Of a stretch of DNA of 30,677 bases, positions 8,077 to 15,967 are shown piece after piece (positions within the stretch are counted from its first letter, which is position 1; each line of letters opens with the position of its first letter). The stretch covers positions 1 to 30,677 of the forward strand of contig JBBDIM010000091.1 in the NCBI GenBank assembly GCA_040880405.1, read 5' to 3'. Made by a program: the position numbers and the translations under genes. The DNA comes from JBBDIM01 sp040880405 (GTDB lineage Bacteria > Planctomycetota > Planctomycetia > Pirellulales > Pirellulaceae). The notes under the pieces were generated by a model. That model made no database searches. It saw nothing but the letters and a program-made list of their open reading frames with translations, and was not told the origin of the DNA.

Positions 8077-8640
8077 ATGAAAACCATGTTCAAAGCTTTT
8101 GCAAGTCTTACCCTTGTGTGCCTGCTGGCGGTTTCCGTGCAGGCCGCCTCACCACAAGATGGAAGCGTACTGGATGGCAAGATGAAATCTCTGGAAGGCA
8201 AGGAAGTTGACCTCTCGAAGTACGAAGGCAAGGTCCTGTTGGTGGTGAACGTCGCCAGCAAGTGCGGCGCGACTCCGCAGTACCAGCAGCTTCAGGCGCT
8301 GCACAACGCCTATCAAGACAAAGGCCTTGCGGTCCTCGGTTTCCCCTGCAATCAGTTTGGCGGCCAGGAACCAGGCACCTCAGAGCAGATCCGCCAGTTC
8401 TGTGACGACAAGTACGAGGTCTCGTTCGACATGTTCGACAAGGTTGACGTCAACGGCGACAACACCGCCCCCATCTACCAGTCGCTTAAGTCGTACACCG
8501 AAGACCCAGGCGACGTGAAATGGAACTTCGAGAAGTTTTTGGTCGGTAAAGATGGCAAAGTGGTGGCCCGATACCGGACCAAAACCAAACCGGACGCCCC
8601 GGAAGTAATCAAGGCGATTGAAGCCGAACTAGCCAAGTAG
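8077..8640 (+). CDS. Exported glutathione peroxidase-family thiol peroxidase
   Basis: A 187-residue protein of the glutathione peroxidase family, which reduces hydrogen and organic peroxides. A signal peptide spans about 1-23 (hydrophobic LTLVCLLAVSV, likely cut after VQA), so it acts outside the cytoplasm. The peroxidatic residue is Cys63 in NVASKCGAT rather than selenocysteine. Gln97 in FGGQEP and Trp149-Asn150 in KWNFEKF complete the catalytic tetrad. Cys109 in RQFCDDKY sits where thioredoxin-dependent members carry the resolving cysteine, suggesting a two-Cys mechanism. ATG 8077 is preceded by AGGAG nine bases upstream; an in-frame TTG at 8068 overlaps that site and is less likely. A terminator follows, so the gene is probably monocistronic. 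Confidence 0.93.
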   Translation: MKTMFKAFASLTLVCLLAVSVQAASPQDGSVLDGKMKSLEGKEVDLSKYEGKVLLVVNVASKCGATPQYQQLQALHNAYQDKGLAVLGFPCNQFGGQEPGTSEQIRQFCDDKYEVSFDMFDKVDVNGDNTAPIYQSLKSYTEDPGDVKWNFEKFLVGKDGKVVARYRTKTKPDAPEVIKAIEAELAK

Positions 8641-8670
8641 GATCGCTGATCCAGAACGCCGATAGGGATA

Positions 8671-8697
8671 GGTCGCGCACCGCGAGCGCGACCTTTT
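8671..8697 (+). terminator. Rho-independent terminator after the glutathione peroxidase gene
   Basis: A perfect 8-base stem, GGTCGCGC (8671-8678) with GCGCGACC (8686-8693), a 7-base loop, then TTTTCCTT. It begins 31 bases after the TAG stop. Confidence 0.8.
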
Positions 8698-8749
8698 CCT
8701 TGCGCTCTCCGGTTCGGCCCCAACTATGCTACAACTATAGGCAAATCGC

Positions 8750-8766
8750 GACACGCCCAACGTGTC
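8750..8766. promoter_or_regulatory. Candidate operator palindrome in front of the MarR gene
   Basis: GACACG (8750-8755), five bases, then CGTGTC (8761-8766) form a perfect 17-base palindrome 21 bases before the TTG start. MarR proteins usually bind palindromes of this size in their own promoters, so autorepression is plausible. Just upstream, CAACTAT occurs twice (8721-8727 and 8732-8738), giving possible -10 boxes (TATGCT, TATAGG). Confidence 0.45.
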
Positions 8767-8787
8767 TTCGGGCCGCTGATTGAAAAA

Positions 8788-9309
8788 TTGAAGATCGAGA
8801 CCTACGAGGAACCTGTCTTGCCGGAATCTGTCCTACAGCAGCAGCTCAAGAAGGAAGCACCCTTCGAATCGCCCGAGCAGGAGGCGTTCCTTAACCTGCT
8901 GCGGACCCATAACATGGTGACCGCCGCCCCCAATCGGTTGCTCAAAACCTTTGGCCTCTCCAGTGCCCAGTACAACATTTTGAAGATCTTGGAGTCGCGT
9001 CCCGAGGGGCTTCCCTGCTTGGAAATTGTGGAGCAGATGGTCACTCGCGTCCCCGATATCACGCGGCTGATCGACCGTTTGGCGGATGCCAAACTGGTCG
9101 AGCGAAATCGCTCTCTCTCCGACCGCCGCGTGGTAATGATCACGATCACCGAACCGGGCGCCGAGCTCCTGCAAAGAATCCGCGCCCCCTTGCAGGAAAT
9201 CCACCTGGAAAACCTAGGGCATCTCGCCCCGGAGGAACTTGCCAGCTTGAACCAACTGTTGGTCAAGATGCGCGCCCCGGCGGAGCGGTATATTCGGCCG
9301 GTGGGATAA
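8788..9309 (+). CDS. MarR-family transcriptional regulator
   Basis: A 173-residue winged-helix regulator. The N-terminal helix (about 30-50, EAFLNLLRTHNMV) would form the dimer interface. The winged-helix domain (about 55-120) has LSSAQYNILKIL, the recognition-helix region VPDITRLIDRLADAKLV, and the wing SDRRVVMITIT with the Asp-Arg signature. C-terminal helices complete the fold. No ATG is available before the helix-turn-helix, so TTG 8788 is chosen; CTG 8776 is possible. A short palindrome lies just upstream. The gene ends 9 bases before the converging carboxylate-amine ligase gene. Adjacent genes include a peroxidase, and many MarR proteins sense oxidants, but the only Cys (77 in GLPCLEI) is not in a known sensing position. 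Confidence 0.88.
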   Translation: MKIETYEEPVLPESVLQQQLKKEAPFESPEQEAFLNLLRTHNMVTAAPNRLLKTFGLSSAQYNILKILESRPEGLPCLEIVEQMVTRVPDITRLIDRLADAKLVERNRSLSDRRVVMITITEPGAELLQRIRAPLQEIHLENLGHLAPEELASLNQLLVKMRAPAERYIRPVG

Positions 9310-9318
9310 GCAGGCCCT

Positions 9319-10533
9319 TTACGCCGTCTCATCCGTTGCTGGATTCGCGGCGTTCCCGGGTTGCCACAGATCTCGCCCCACCGCCGCATCGGGTGAAGTG
9401 GACGGTTGGTTTAATGGGGAAACACGCGACACCATGGTCAATTGGCGGACGATTTCCGTGAAATCGCCGGTCTGTTCGTAGATTTCGCGTTGTCGCATGG
9501 CCCAGTTAGGTCGATTGGCCATCGTTTGCGTGTGCTTCAGGTAATCGACGCAATCCAGCTCTTCCGCGATCGGCAGCAGCCGTCCCACCATCCGCGCGGT
9601 GATATCGGGGACCGACTCGACCTCGAACGAGTACGAATTCACGAGACACGCCTCGGTCCCGAACCGGCAGGCGCGCCACTTGTTCTGGCGGACCATCATC
9701 GGATGGCAATCGTGTTGGTACGCCCCATGGTCGATCTGATCCGAGAGTCCCTTGACCAGGCACTGAATCATCGCCGCGATTCCCAGGACATCTTCCAGGT
9801 TGCCCGGCATATCGCAGATCCGGACCTCGACCGTGCCGAAGCTATGGTGCGGGCGGACGTCCCACCAAATCTCGCGGATCGTGTTGATGAACCCCGTATC
9901 GACCATGTGATTGACGATCCAGACATACTCGCTCCAGTTCCGCATGAGGGTCGGCATGCCGGCGGTCGGCAAACCTTCCATGATCTTGCTCCGCTGCGAG
10001 GAAAGCCCGGTATCCCTCCCTTCCCAGTAAGGACTGGAAGAGGTGAGGGCCAAGAACAGCGGCAGGTACTGCATAATCCGGTCGCAAATCATCACCGCCT
10101 TATCGCCCGAGTCGACCCCAACATGGACATGCAGCCCCTGGGTCACCAGTCGCCTTGCCATCTCTTGCAACAGTTCGACCAGATCGCGGTACCGCTGGTT
10201 ATCGGTCACCTGCTGGTCGCCCCATTTGCTGAAAGGATGGGTCGCGCCCCACCACAGCCGCAGCCCCAGTTGGTCGGTCACCCCTTCTACCGCGATGATC
10301 TTTTCGCGGAGGTCCTGATCCGCTTGACCGATCGTATCGCAGACCCCGGTGTTGATCTCCAGGTTGCACTGCATGAGCTCCGGTTTGACCAGGTTCTCCA
10401 GCGATGGGGGCAGGTTCTCCAGAATCGCGCCGATCGACGAGGAAAGCTCCATCGTCTGGTCGTCCACCAGGGCGAACTCCAACTCAATTCCAAGCGAGGG
10501 ATACGAATTACTGCGGAAATCAAGCTTACTCAT
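9319..10533 (-). CDS. ybdK: YbdK-type carboxylate-amine ligase (glutamate-cysteine ligase 2 family)
   Basis: A 404-residue member of the GCS2 family of ATP-grasp-like carboxylate-amine ligases, which join a glutamate gamma-carboxyl or similar acid to an amine. LGIELEF (14-20) carries the metal-binding acidic residues. GATHPFSKW (96-104), HVHVGV (135-140), and VRPHHSFGTVEVRICDMP near 240-257 are family signatures, followed by RQNKWRACRFG. The length is slightly greater than the usual 370, due to a polar C-terminal tail (about 375-404). ATG 10533 is the only good start. It lies 42 bases downstream of the M20D amidohydrolase gene, probably in the same transcript. True glutathione synthesis is uncertain because YbdK proteins have weak activity with cysteine. 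Confidence 0.9.
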   Translation of the reverse strand: MSKLDFRSNSYPSLGIELEFALVDDQTMELSSSIGAILENLPPSLENLVKPELMQCNLEINTGVCDTIGQADQDLREKIIAVEGVTDQLGLRLWWGATHPFSKWGDQQVTDNQRYRDLVELLQEMARRLVTQGLHVHVGVDSGDKAVMICDRIMQYLPLFLALTSSSPYWEGRDTGLSSQRSKIMEGLPTAGMPTLMRNWSEYVWIVNHMVDTGFINTIREIWWDVRPHHSFGTVEVRICDMPGNLEDVLGIAAMIQCLVKGLSDQIDHGAYQHDCHPMMVRQNKWRACRFGTEACLVNSYSFEVESVPDITARMVGRLLPIAEELDCVDYLKHTQTMANRPNWAMRQREIYEQTGDFTEIVRQLTMVSRVSPLNQPSTSPDAAVGRDLWQPGNAANPATDETA

Positions 10534-10575
10534 GGTGGATTACCAGTGCGGTGGCGTCGTGGAACGAGCTGCGGA

Positions 10576-11856
10576 TTAACCTGGTTCAGTGGATTGGGGA
10601 TGAACGCGATCGCCGACCAGCTCCGTTTGCCAACGGGACTCGGGCTCGAAGGCGCGGATCAACGATCCCGCGAGCAGACGAACGCCAAACGGCAGCACGC
10701 GTTCATCAATGTCAAAGTCGGAACTGTGCAATAGCGGAGGATTCTCTCGACCCGGCAGCGCGCAGCCGAGCCGGACCATTGCCCCGGGGACGTGCCGCAG
10801 GTAAAAGGCGAAGTCCTCGCCACCCATGCTGGGTCGTTGGATCTCATGGATTGACTCGGCCCCTGCGAATTCAACGCACGCCTCTTTGGCCAGGTCGATC
10901 ACGGTGGAGTCGTTCACCACGGCGTCGGTCCCAACCGCCAGGCGAAAGGTAATCCGCGTTTGGGTTGCGGTGCCGATCCCCTCGGTGATCCGATGAATGT
11001 GGGCGATGGTTTCGTCGCGGATATTTTTTTGCAGGGTCCGCAGGGTCCCTTCCAGGTGAACCGACTCCGGAATGACGTTGGCGCTGGTCCCACCATGGAT
11101 CTGCCCGATGCTGAGGACCACCGCCTCATGCGAATCGGTCAGGCGAGGAATGGAAAGGTAAAGGGCGCTAAGCAGTTGGGCCGAGGCGGCGATCGGGTCG
11201 TGGGCCTCATGCGGTCGGGCCCCATGGCCGCTGGTCCCCTCCACCTCGAAATGGATCGCATCGCAGCTCGCGGTCAACGGTCCTTTACGAAACCCCACCT
11301 TGCCATAGGGCAACCCTGGCTCCATGTGGGTCGCGAGAATCGCGGAAACCCCCTCCAGGGCCTTCGCCCCGATCATCCCGAGGGCCCCTTCGCAGGTCTC
11401 CTCAGCCGGTTGAAAGATAAACCGAGCATGCACCGGCCAGGGGAGCGTGCCTTGCCGCGACAAGGTCTTCAGCAGTTTGGCGGTTCCCAACACCATGGTG
11501 GAATGGGCGTCGTGCCCGCAGGCATGCATGATGCCATCGTTGCGGCTGCGATACGCGGCCGTCTTGCAGTCGTGAATCCGCAGGGCGTCGATATCGCCGC
11601 GGAGGGCTAGCATCGGAAGCGGAGGGGAACCGTTCCGCTCGCTTGCCGCGGGATGAAAATCGGCGATCACGCCCCGTCCTTCCGGCCCCATTCGGACGTC
11701 GAGCCCGAGATCGTTGAGCTCCTGATACAACAGCAGACTGGTCTGGTACTCTTCGCCGGAAGGTTCCGGATTGCGATGCAATTGTCGGCGAAAGGCGATA
11801 ACCTCCGGGGTCATCCGCTCAATTTCCGCGCTCGCTTGCGCTTGCCAGGCCGTCAT
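10576..11856 (-). CDS. M20D-family metal-dependent amidohydrolase
   Basis: A 426-residue M20D amidohydrolase (the N-acyl-amino acid / hippurate / N-acetyl-diaminopimelate deacylase group), which cleaves an amide bond with two metal ions. Metal ligands are visible: Cys113 and His115 in HACGHDAH, the acidic pair in QPAEET (about 152-153), His177 in ATHMEPG, and a C-terminal His in LLHSSDFDIDE. A dimerisation domain is inserted (about 190-305). GGEDFAFYL is the usual late motif. ATG 11856 is preceded by GAGAGA; an in-frame GTG at 11880 would add 8 residues. It is cytoplasmic, with no signal peptide. It precedes the YbdK ligase by 42 bases, so one enzyme may make and the other cleave related gamma-glutamyl or acyl-amide compounds. 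That link is inferred. Substrate cannot be read. Confidence 0.9.
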   Translation of the reverse strand: MTAWQAQASAEIERMTPEVIAFRRQLHRNPEPSGEEYQTSLLLYQELNDLGLDVRMGPEGRGVIADFHPAASERNGSPPLPMLALRGDIDALRIHDCKTAAYRSRNDGIMHACGHDAHSTMVLGTAKLLKTLSRQGTLPWPVHARFIFQPAEETCEGALGMIGAKALEGVSAILATHMEPGLPYGKVGFRKGPLTASCDAIHFEVEGTSGHGARPHEAHDPIAASAQLLSALYLSIPRLTDSHEAVVLSIGQIHGGTSANVIPESVHLEGTLRTLQKNIRDETIAHIHRITEGIGTATQTRITFRLAVGTDAVVNDSTVIDLAKEACVEFAGAESIHEIQRPSMGGEDFAFYLRHVPGAMVRLGCALPGRENPPLLHSSDFDIDERVLPFGVRLLAGSLIRAFEPESRWQTELVGDRVHPQSTEPG

Positions 11857-12285
11857 GAAGGTCTCTCGATTGCGTTGCACTAATGGGATGGTGAACCCTG
11901 GAATTCTACCATTAACCCCGCCTGGGTGTAGGGTTTGCGCAAGCGATGGGCCCGGTGAGTACCGGGCCCAGGAAGAATAATCGGGGCGATCGGAACGACC
12001 GCCGAGGGGAGATTATGTGGTGGGCATTTGCCAATTCCGGGTGCCATGCCCACGCCCTCCAACGTGGGCATGCGAAGTGCGAGATGATCCGGTCTTTTCC
12101 GGGAAGTCCGGACGCCCCCCTCTGGTTAGATCAGTTTGCGGTCGGCCGTTTCGGTCGTGGCAAATCGAGTTGCCGGTGGAAAGCTGACCCGCCAAAACAT
12201 GCCCACGTTGGAGGGCGTGGGCATGGCACCCGAGTTAAAGCAACCCGATCGCGAAGATGCGGCGGACCGCGAACGATTCTTCCCC
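11857..12285. other. Intergenic region with hairpin and family B repeat
   Basis: No gene is visible. It holds a perfect 9-base hairpin at 11948-11969 (GGGCCCGGT with ACCGGGCCC, loop GAGT) that lacks a T tract on either strand, and the second family B composite at 12039-12231. Any promoter for the M20D/YbdK pair should lie in the first 150 bases, but I see no clear boxes. Confidence 0.5.
12039..12231. repeat. Family B composite repeat, copy 2
   Basis: The unit starts GGGTGCCATGCCCACGCC (12039) and ends GCGTGGGCATGGCACCC (12231), an inverted pair of hairpins around about 125 bases. The right arm, from GTTGCCGGTGGAAAG through CCAAAACATGCCCACG, matches the right arm of copy 1 at 1926-1990 almost base for base. 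The centres of the two copies are unrelated. The left hairpin reads CCCTCC in its loop, complementary to the GGAGGG of the right hairpin. Confidence 0.8.
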
Positions 12286-13143
12286 TTACACGAATTCCGG
12301 CACGATCAGCTCCGGTAGGACACCCGTGGTGTGTCCCTCTTCGAGGAAGAGCCGGACCGATTCCCGGCCTCGGTCGCCGAAATCAACGGTCCAGTCGTTG
12401 ACGTACATTCCCACGAACTTGTCCGCCAGTTGGTCGTCCAGACCGCGACCAAACTGCTGGGCGTATTCGAGTGCCGCTTGGCGGTTCTCCAGGCCGTACA
12501 CGATGCTCTGCTTCAGCAGGTCGGTCACTTCGCGGATCGCCTGTGGACCCAGGTTCTTGCGAATCCCGTTCGCGCCCAGCGGCAACGGCAAGCCGTTATG
12601 CCGCTTGTGCCACCACTGCCCCAGATCGACGATCAATTGCAGGTTTTCGCGACCGTAGGTGAGCTGACCTTCATGGATGATCAAACCCGCGTCGACCGGT
12701 TGCCCCTCAAACTCGCCGGCGGCGGTCACTTCGATGATCTGATCGAACGGCACCACCACATACTCGAACTCCGTCCCGAGGCACATCCGCAGTCCCAAGA
12801 AGGCGGAGGTCAAGGTGCCAGGCACGGCGATCCGCTTGGTCTTCAGGTCTGCCAGCGAATAGCCCTGTTTGGCGATCACCATCGGGCCGTAATTATCGCC
12901 CATACTGGCCCCACACGAACAGATGGCGTATTGATCGTGCAGGAAGGCGTACGCGTGGATGCTGATCGCGGTCAGCTCCAGCTCGCCGGAGAACGCGCGG
13001 CGGTTGAGGGTCTCGATATCGACCAACTCATGCTCGAAGCGGTAGTTGCCGGTATCGATTTTGTCGCACGCCAACGCGTAAAACATGAAGGCGTCGTCGG
13101 GATCGGGGCTATGCCCCACACGGATCAGTTGTTTCTCGGCCAA
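12286..13143 (-). CDS. mqnD: 1,4-dihydroxy-6-naphthoate synthase (menaquinone, futalosine pathway)
   Basis: A 285-residue MqnD, which converts cyclic dehypoxanthinyl futalosine into 1,4-dihydroxy-6-naphthoate in the futalosine route to menaquinone. It has a periplasmic-binding-protein-like two-lobe fold, with the diagnostic HSPDPDDAFMFYAL at 11-24. Further family sequence includes AISIHAYAFL, GDNYGPMVIAK, AVPGTLTSAFL, DAGLIIHEGQLTY and LPLPLGANGIRK. I chose the TTG at 13143 because GGAAGAAG sits just upstream and the protein then has family length. An ATG at 13215 in the same frame would add 24 residues of non-family sequence. The other mqn genes are not in this window, so the pathway is dispersed. 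Confidence 0.93.
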   Translation of the reverse strand: MAEKQLIRVGHSPDPDDAFMFYALACDKIDTGNYRFEHELVDIETLNRRAFSGELELTAISIHAYAFLHDQYAICSCGASMGDNYGPMVIAKQGYSLADLKTKRIAVPGTLTSAFLGLRMCLGTEFEYVVVPFDQIIEVTAAGEFEGQPVDAGLIIHEGQLTYGRENLQLIVDLGQWWHKRHNGLPLPLGANGIRKNLGPQAIREVTDLLKQSIVYGLENRQAALEYAQQFGRGLDDQLADKFVGMYVNDWTVDFGDRGRESVRLFLEEGHTTGVLPELIVPEFV

Positions 13144-13360
13144 GGATCTTCTTCCTGAGCGGTTATCGCGGCTGTGGTGGAATCCCCCATTGTGGACGAA
13201 ACAGGCCGGTTCCATCAACCGGGACCCACCTTTGGGTGCGAGAAAAAATCTCGCCCCACCAGCGGAAACCGGGGGACCGGTCCACCTCCCAAGAACCGGA
13301 AGAAATACGCTCGCGGCAACTAAAATACTCTGAAGGAGAAACTGGAGAATAACTTCCCCC

Positions 13361-13437
13361 TTTGCGCCTTAGCGGCTTTGCGAGAGCATTTCCTACGTTT
13401 TAAGGTTGATCTCTCGCAAAGGCGCAAAGCCGCAAAG
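13361..13437. repeat. CGCAAAG-type inverted repeat (family C), copy 1
   Basis: The left arm at 13360-13386 (CTTTGCGCC, CTTAG, CGGCTTTGCGAGAG) and the right arm at 13411-13437 (CTCTCGCAAAGGCGCAAAG, then CCGCAAAG) are inverted around a 24-base loop. Each arm is a run of a roughly 9-base unit, CGCAAAGNC. The same arm occurs at 16080-16108 and 16194-16212. Such periodic repeats are scattered through many environmental bacterial genomes; their role is unknown to me. Confidence 0.75.
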
Positions 13438-13492
13438 GAAGAAGGAAGTCCCCCCCACTCGCGCGATCCTGGGCGAGTTAGAATCCCGGGGT

Positions 13493-13522
13493 CGGACATG
13501 CTTCGGCTCGCTTGACTATACT
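13493..13522 (+). promoter_or_regulatory. Candidate promoter for the alkaline phosphatase gene
   Basis: CGGACA at 13493-13498 and TATACT at 13517-13522, 18 bases apart, lie 71 bases before the ATG at 13593. No Pho-box-like direct repeat is obvious nearby. Confidence 0.35.
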
Positions 13523-13592
13523 AAGGTTTTGTCGTTTCTCGGTCCCCTTTGAAACAACCATTGCCGATCTTACACCTGAGGATGATTCTGGT

Positions 13593-15263
13593 ATGACGCT
13601 TCGTTGGTTTCGCGGTTTGTTGGGTTTGCCCCTGTTTGTCTTCATCGCATCCCTTTCGGTCGATGTTAGGGCGGAAGAGTCGGACGATCATGTCCGACAA
13701 GTTCAAACCGAAGCGATCACCGGCGGTTCCGCCGCTTGGGGTCACTGGGGGCCTGACCCGGCTCGGTACTCCAGTTGGACGACCCACTCCAATCGGATGA
13801 TTCCGATTTACACCTTTGGAATCGATCTCGAGTCGGTCCGCGGCGAGAACAGTGTCTACCGGAGCGAAGAGAAGCTGAAGCAACTGTACGGCACGCTGCC
13901 GGAAAACACGCTCAACGCGGAGGCGGAGTATTTCGACCAAACCGATGTCTACCACCTCCAAAAACTGGCGGTAGAGCAGGGCAAGAAGCGGATCATCCTG
14001 GTGGTGTTCGACGGGCTGGACTGGCAAACCACGTGGGCCACGGCGACCCACGCTTCCGGCAAAGTTGGCTACGCCGAAGGACGCGGCACCGGGCTGCACT
14101 TCCAGGATTATCGCGGCACAAAAACCGACTTCGGTTACTTCGTCACCGCCCCGCACAACGACGGTACCAAGATCGATGTCGACGCTCAGCGAGTGGAAAA
14201 CCCAGGCGGAACCAAACGGGGCGGCTACGACTGGAAACGAGCCGGCGATACCCCTTGGGCGACTTGGTCGACCTGGAAAGAGGACCCCAAGTACTTGATC
14301 GGCGGTAGCAAAGAGGTGCCGCATCCGTACGTCGATTCGGCCGCCTCGGCGACCGCGATGACCGCCGGCATCAAAACCTACAACGCCTCGATCAACATCG
14401 ATCCCCAGGGAAACCCAGTCCCCACCATCGCCCATCAGTTACAGGAAATAGGATTCGCGGTAGGTGCGGTTAGCAGTGTGCCGATCGCCCACGCGACCCC
14501 GGCCTGTGCCTATGCCCACAACGTCCATCGGAACGACTACCAAGACATCACGCGCGACCTGCTAGGCTTGCCCTCAATCGCGCGGCGGAACCGCACCCTG
14601 CCTGGCTTGGATGTGTTGATCGGAACCGGCTGGGGCGTGGAAAAGGAGAAGGATAAAGGCCAGGGAGAAAATTTCATCTCCGGCAACACCAACCTCGCCG
14701 ATCAGGACGCCGCCGCGGTCGATATTGAAAACGGCGGCAAGTATGTCGTGGTCCAGCGCACCGAAGGGCAAAACGGAACCGAGGCCCTCAAGGCGGCCAC
14801 TCAAAAAGCGATCCAAGGGAATCATCGCCTGCTCGGCTACTTCGGCACGACGGCGGGGCATTTGCCCTACGCGACCGCGAGCGGCAACTATCACCCGACG
14901 GTGAGCGTCGGCCGAGTGAGCGAGACCCTCACCACCCCCGGCGAAGCGGAAGAGTACGACGAGGCGGACGTCAGCGAAAATCCGACCCTGGAAGAAATGA
15001 CCCAGGCGGGGCTCGATGTCCTGGCCGCCAAAAGCGATTCGTTTTGGCTGCTGGTCGAAGCGGGGGATGTCGACTGGGCCAATCACGCCAACAACATCGA
15101 CAACTCGATCGGCGCGACCCTCAGCGGCGACGCCGCCTTCCGCGTGGTCACCGATTGGGTGGAAACCAACGGCGGCTGGGAAGAGACCGCCGTGATCGTC
15201 ACGGCCGACCATGGCCATTACCTGGTTCTGAATCAGCCGGAGGCCTTATTGCCAACGGAGTAA
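13593..15263 (+). CDS. Exported alkaline phosphatase (PhoA superfamily), possibly truncated at the C-terminus
   Basis: A 556-residue exported phosphomonoesterase. The signal peptide is about 1-27 (LLGLPLFVFIASLSV, cut after VRA). VVFDGLDW supplies the first metal-binding Asp (140), VDSAASATAMTAG the nucleophile Ser249, EAGDVDWANHANN an Asp/His zinc pair (494, 498), and TADHGHY another pair (539, 540). In E. coli PhoA a third zinc-1 His (in an EHTG motif) follows about 40 residues later. Here the protein ends only 13 residues after DHGHY, in QPEALLPTE. Either this subfamily lacks that part or the gene is shortened; the other frames downstream contain no His-Thr-Gly motif. ATG 13593 follows GAGG by 11 bases; an in-frame TTG at 13512 is less likely. 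Next comes a gene of unusual composition. Confidence 0.85.
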   Translation: MTLRWFRGLLGLPLFVFIASLSVDVRAEESDDHVRQVQTEAITGGSAAWGHWGPDPARYSSWTTHSNRMIPIYTFGIDLESVRGENSVYRSEEKLKQLYGTLPENTLNAEAEYFDQTDVYHLQKLAVEQGKKRIILVVFDGLDWQTTWATATHASGKVGYAEGRGTGLHFQDYRGTKTDFGYFVTAPHNDGTKIDVDAQRVENPGGTKRGGYDWKRAGDTPWATWSTWKEDPKYLIGGSKEVPHPYVDSAASATAMTAGIKTYNASINIDPQGNPVPTIAHQLQEIGFAVGAVSSVPIAHATPACAYAHNVHRNDYQDITRDLLGLPSIARRNRTLPGLDVLIGTGWGVEKEKDKGQGENFISGNTNLADQDAAAVDIENGGKYVVVQRTEGQNGTEALKAATQKAIQGNHRLLGYFGTTAGHLPYATASGNYHPTVSVGRVSETLTTPGEAEEYDEADVSENPTLEEMTQAGLDVLAAKSDSFWLLVEAGDVDWANHANNIDNSIGATLSGDAAFRVVTDWVETNGGWEETAVIVTADHGHYLVLNQPEALLPTE

Positions 15264-15462
15264 CCTACCCCGGCGAGGGTGATGCGAACCACGAGTATTT
15301 CACCTGAGCTGGACGGAAACCTCGCAACCGATTGCCCAACGGGCTGGATAACTCAAATAAGCCCCGGTTCGACGATCGCTCTCGACCGGCGAGTCTCCAT
15401 CCCCGCACGCTGCGGAGTCTATCGAGAGCCGGACAGGGTCCGATGCGAGCGAGGTAATTACC

Positions 15463-15966
15463 ATGTTCCTGACAGAGATTCTACTGAACTCTTACCTGGG
15501 AAAAAACATTTCCGAGATTTGCCTCAACGGCTACGACGACAAGAGCGAAAACCACTGCGCTCATTTCGTCTCACACGCGGCCAATCTCGATTTTGGCTAC
15601 ACGTGCCGCAGCCATACCGGCAAGAAAAACCAGGGAGCGAATTTGCGTGTCCACGAGGTTTTCGCTCGGTGCGCGAAGACGAGTGAGGTCATTCAATGCT
15701 CGCCGTCGCAAAGCGGCTTGGTTTTTATCAGTGCCCCGAGCAACTTCGTGACACCTAAAGCTGGCCCCACCACCATGCGAAACGTTCCGAAAAAGCACAT
15801 CGGTTTTCTGCTTAATGGTCACATCTGGCACTACTCCAATGGCCAGGATCAAGTGGTCAAGCAATCGTTATCACAATTTCTGAATCACTACCCCAAGCAG
15901 TCCAACGCACTGTGGCTGGGAAGTCTGCCGCCTACCAGCCGCCTGGTCTCGTTCGGACAGTGCTAA
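15463..15966 (+). CDS. NlpC/P60- or amidase-like Cys/His protein, possible cell-wall hydrolase
   Basis: A 167-residue protein with features of papain-like amidase folds. Cys32 in NHCAHFVSHA starts a helix, and His112 in PKKHIGFLLNGHIWHYSN begins a beta-hairpin, the order seen in NlpC/P60 and CHAP enzymes. Between them lie YTCRSHTG and LRVHEVFARC. The conserved-looking end is SNALWLGSLP. It has no signal peptide, which is unusual for a peptidoglycan hydrolase but is seen in injected effectors. ATG 15463 has GAGG eight bases upstream. Base composition is visibly more AT-rich than its neighbours, with AT-ending codons, suggesting acquisition by transfer. It sits alone between the phosphatase and a repeat cluster, with no immunity-like partner of more than about 60 codons. 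Catalysis and role are inferred. Confidence 0.72.
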   Translation: MFLTEILLNSYLGKNISEICLNGYDDKSENHCAHFVSHAANLDFGYTCRSHTGKKNQGANLRVHEVFARCAKTSEVIQCSPSQSGLVFISAPSNFVTPKAGPTTMRNVPKKHIGFLLNGHIWHYSNGQDQVVKQSLSQFLNHYPKQSNALWLGSLPPTSRLVSFGQC

Positions 15967-15967
15967 C

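Larger units (their letters stand above)
13144..13592. other. Divergent region between mqnD and the phosphatase gene
   Basis: This is 449 bases without a gene. The mqnD side (13144-13340) has no clear promoter. 13361-13437 is a long inverted repeat of the CGCAAAG type, and the phosphatase promoter candidate lies at 13493-13522. An in-frame TTG at 13512 would extend the phosphatase upstream, but it overlaps the -10 box. Confidence 0.5.

Noticed and set aside
11948..11969. Perfect GGGCCCGGT/ACCGGGCCC hairpin as a terminator
   Set aside because: There is no T tract on either strand and it lies upstream of the M20D gene, 317 bases past the mqnD stop; role left open.
13512..13592. TTG-initiated N-terminal extension of the alkaline phosphatase
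   Set aside because: The extension overlaps the probable -10 box and would place 27 non-signal residues before a good signal peptide.
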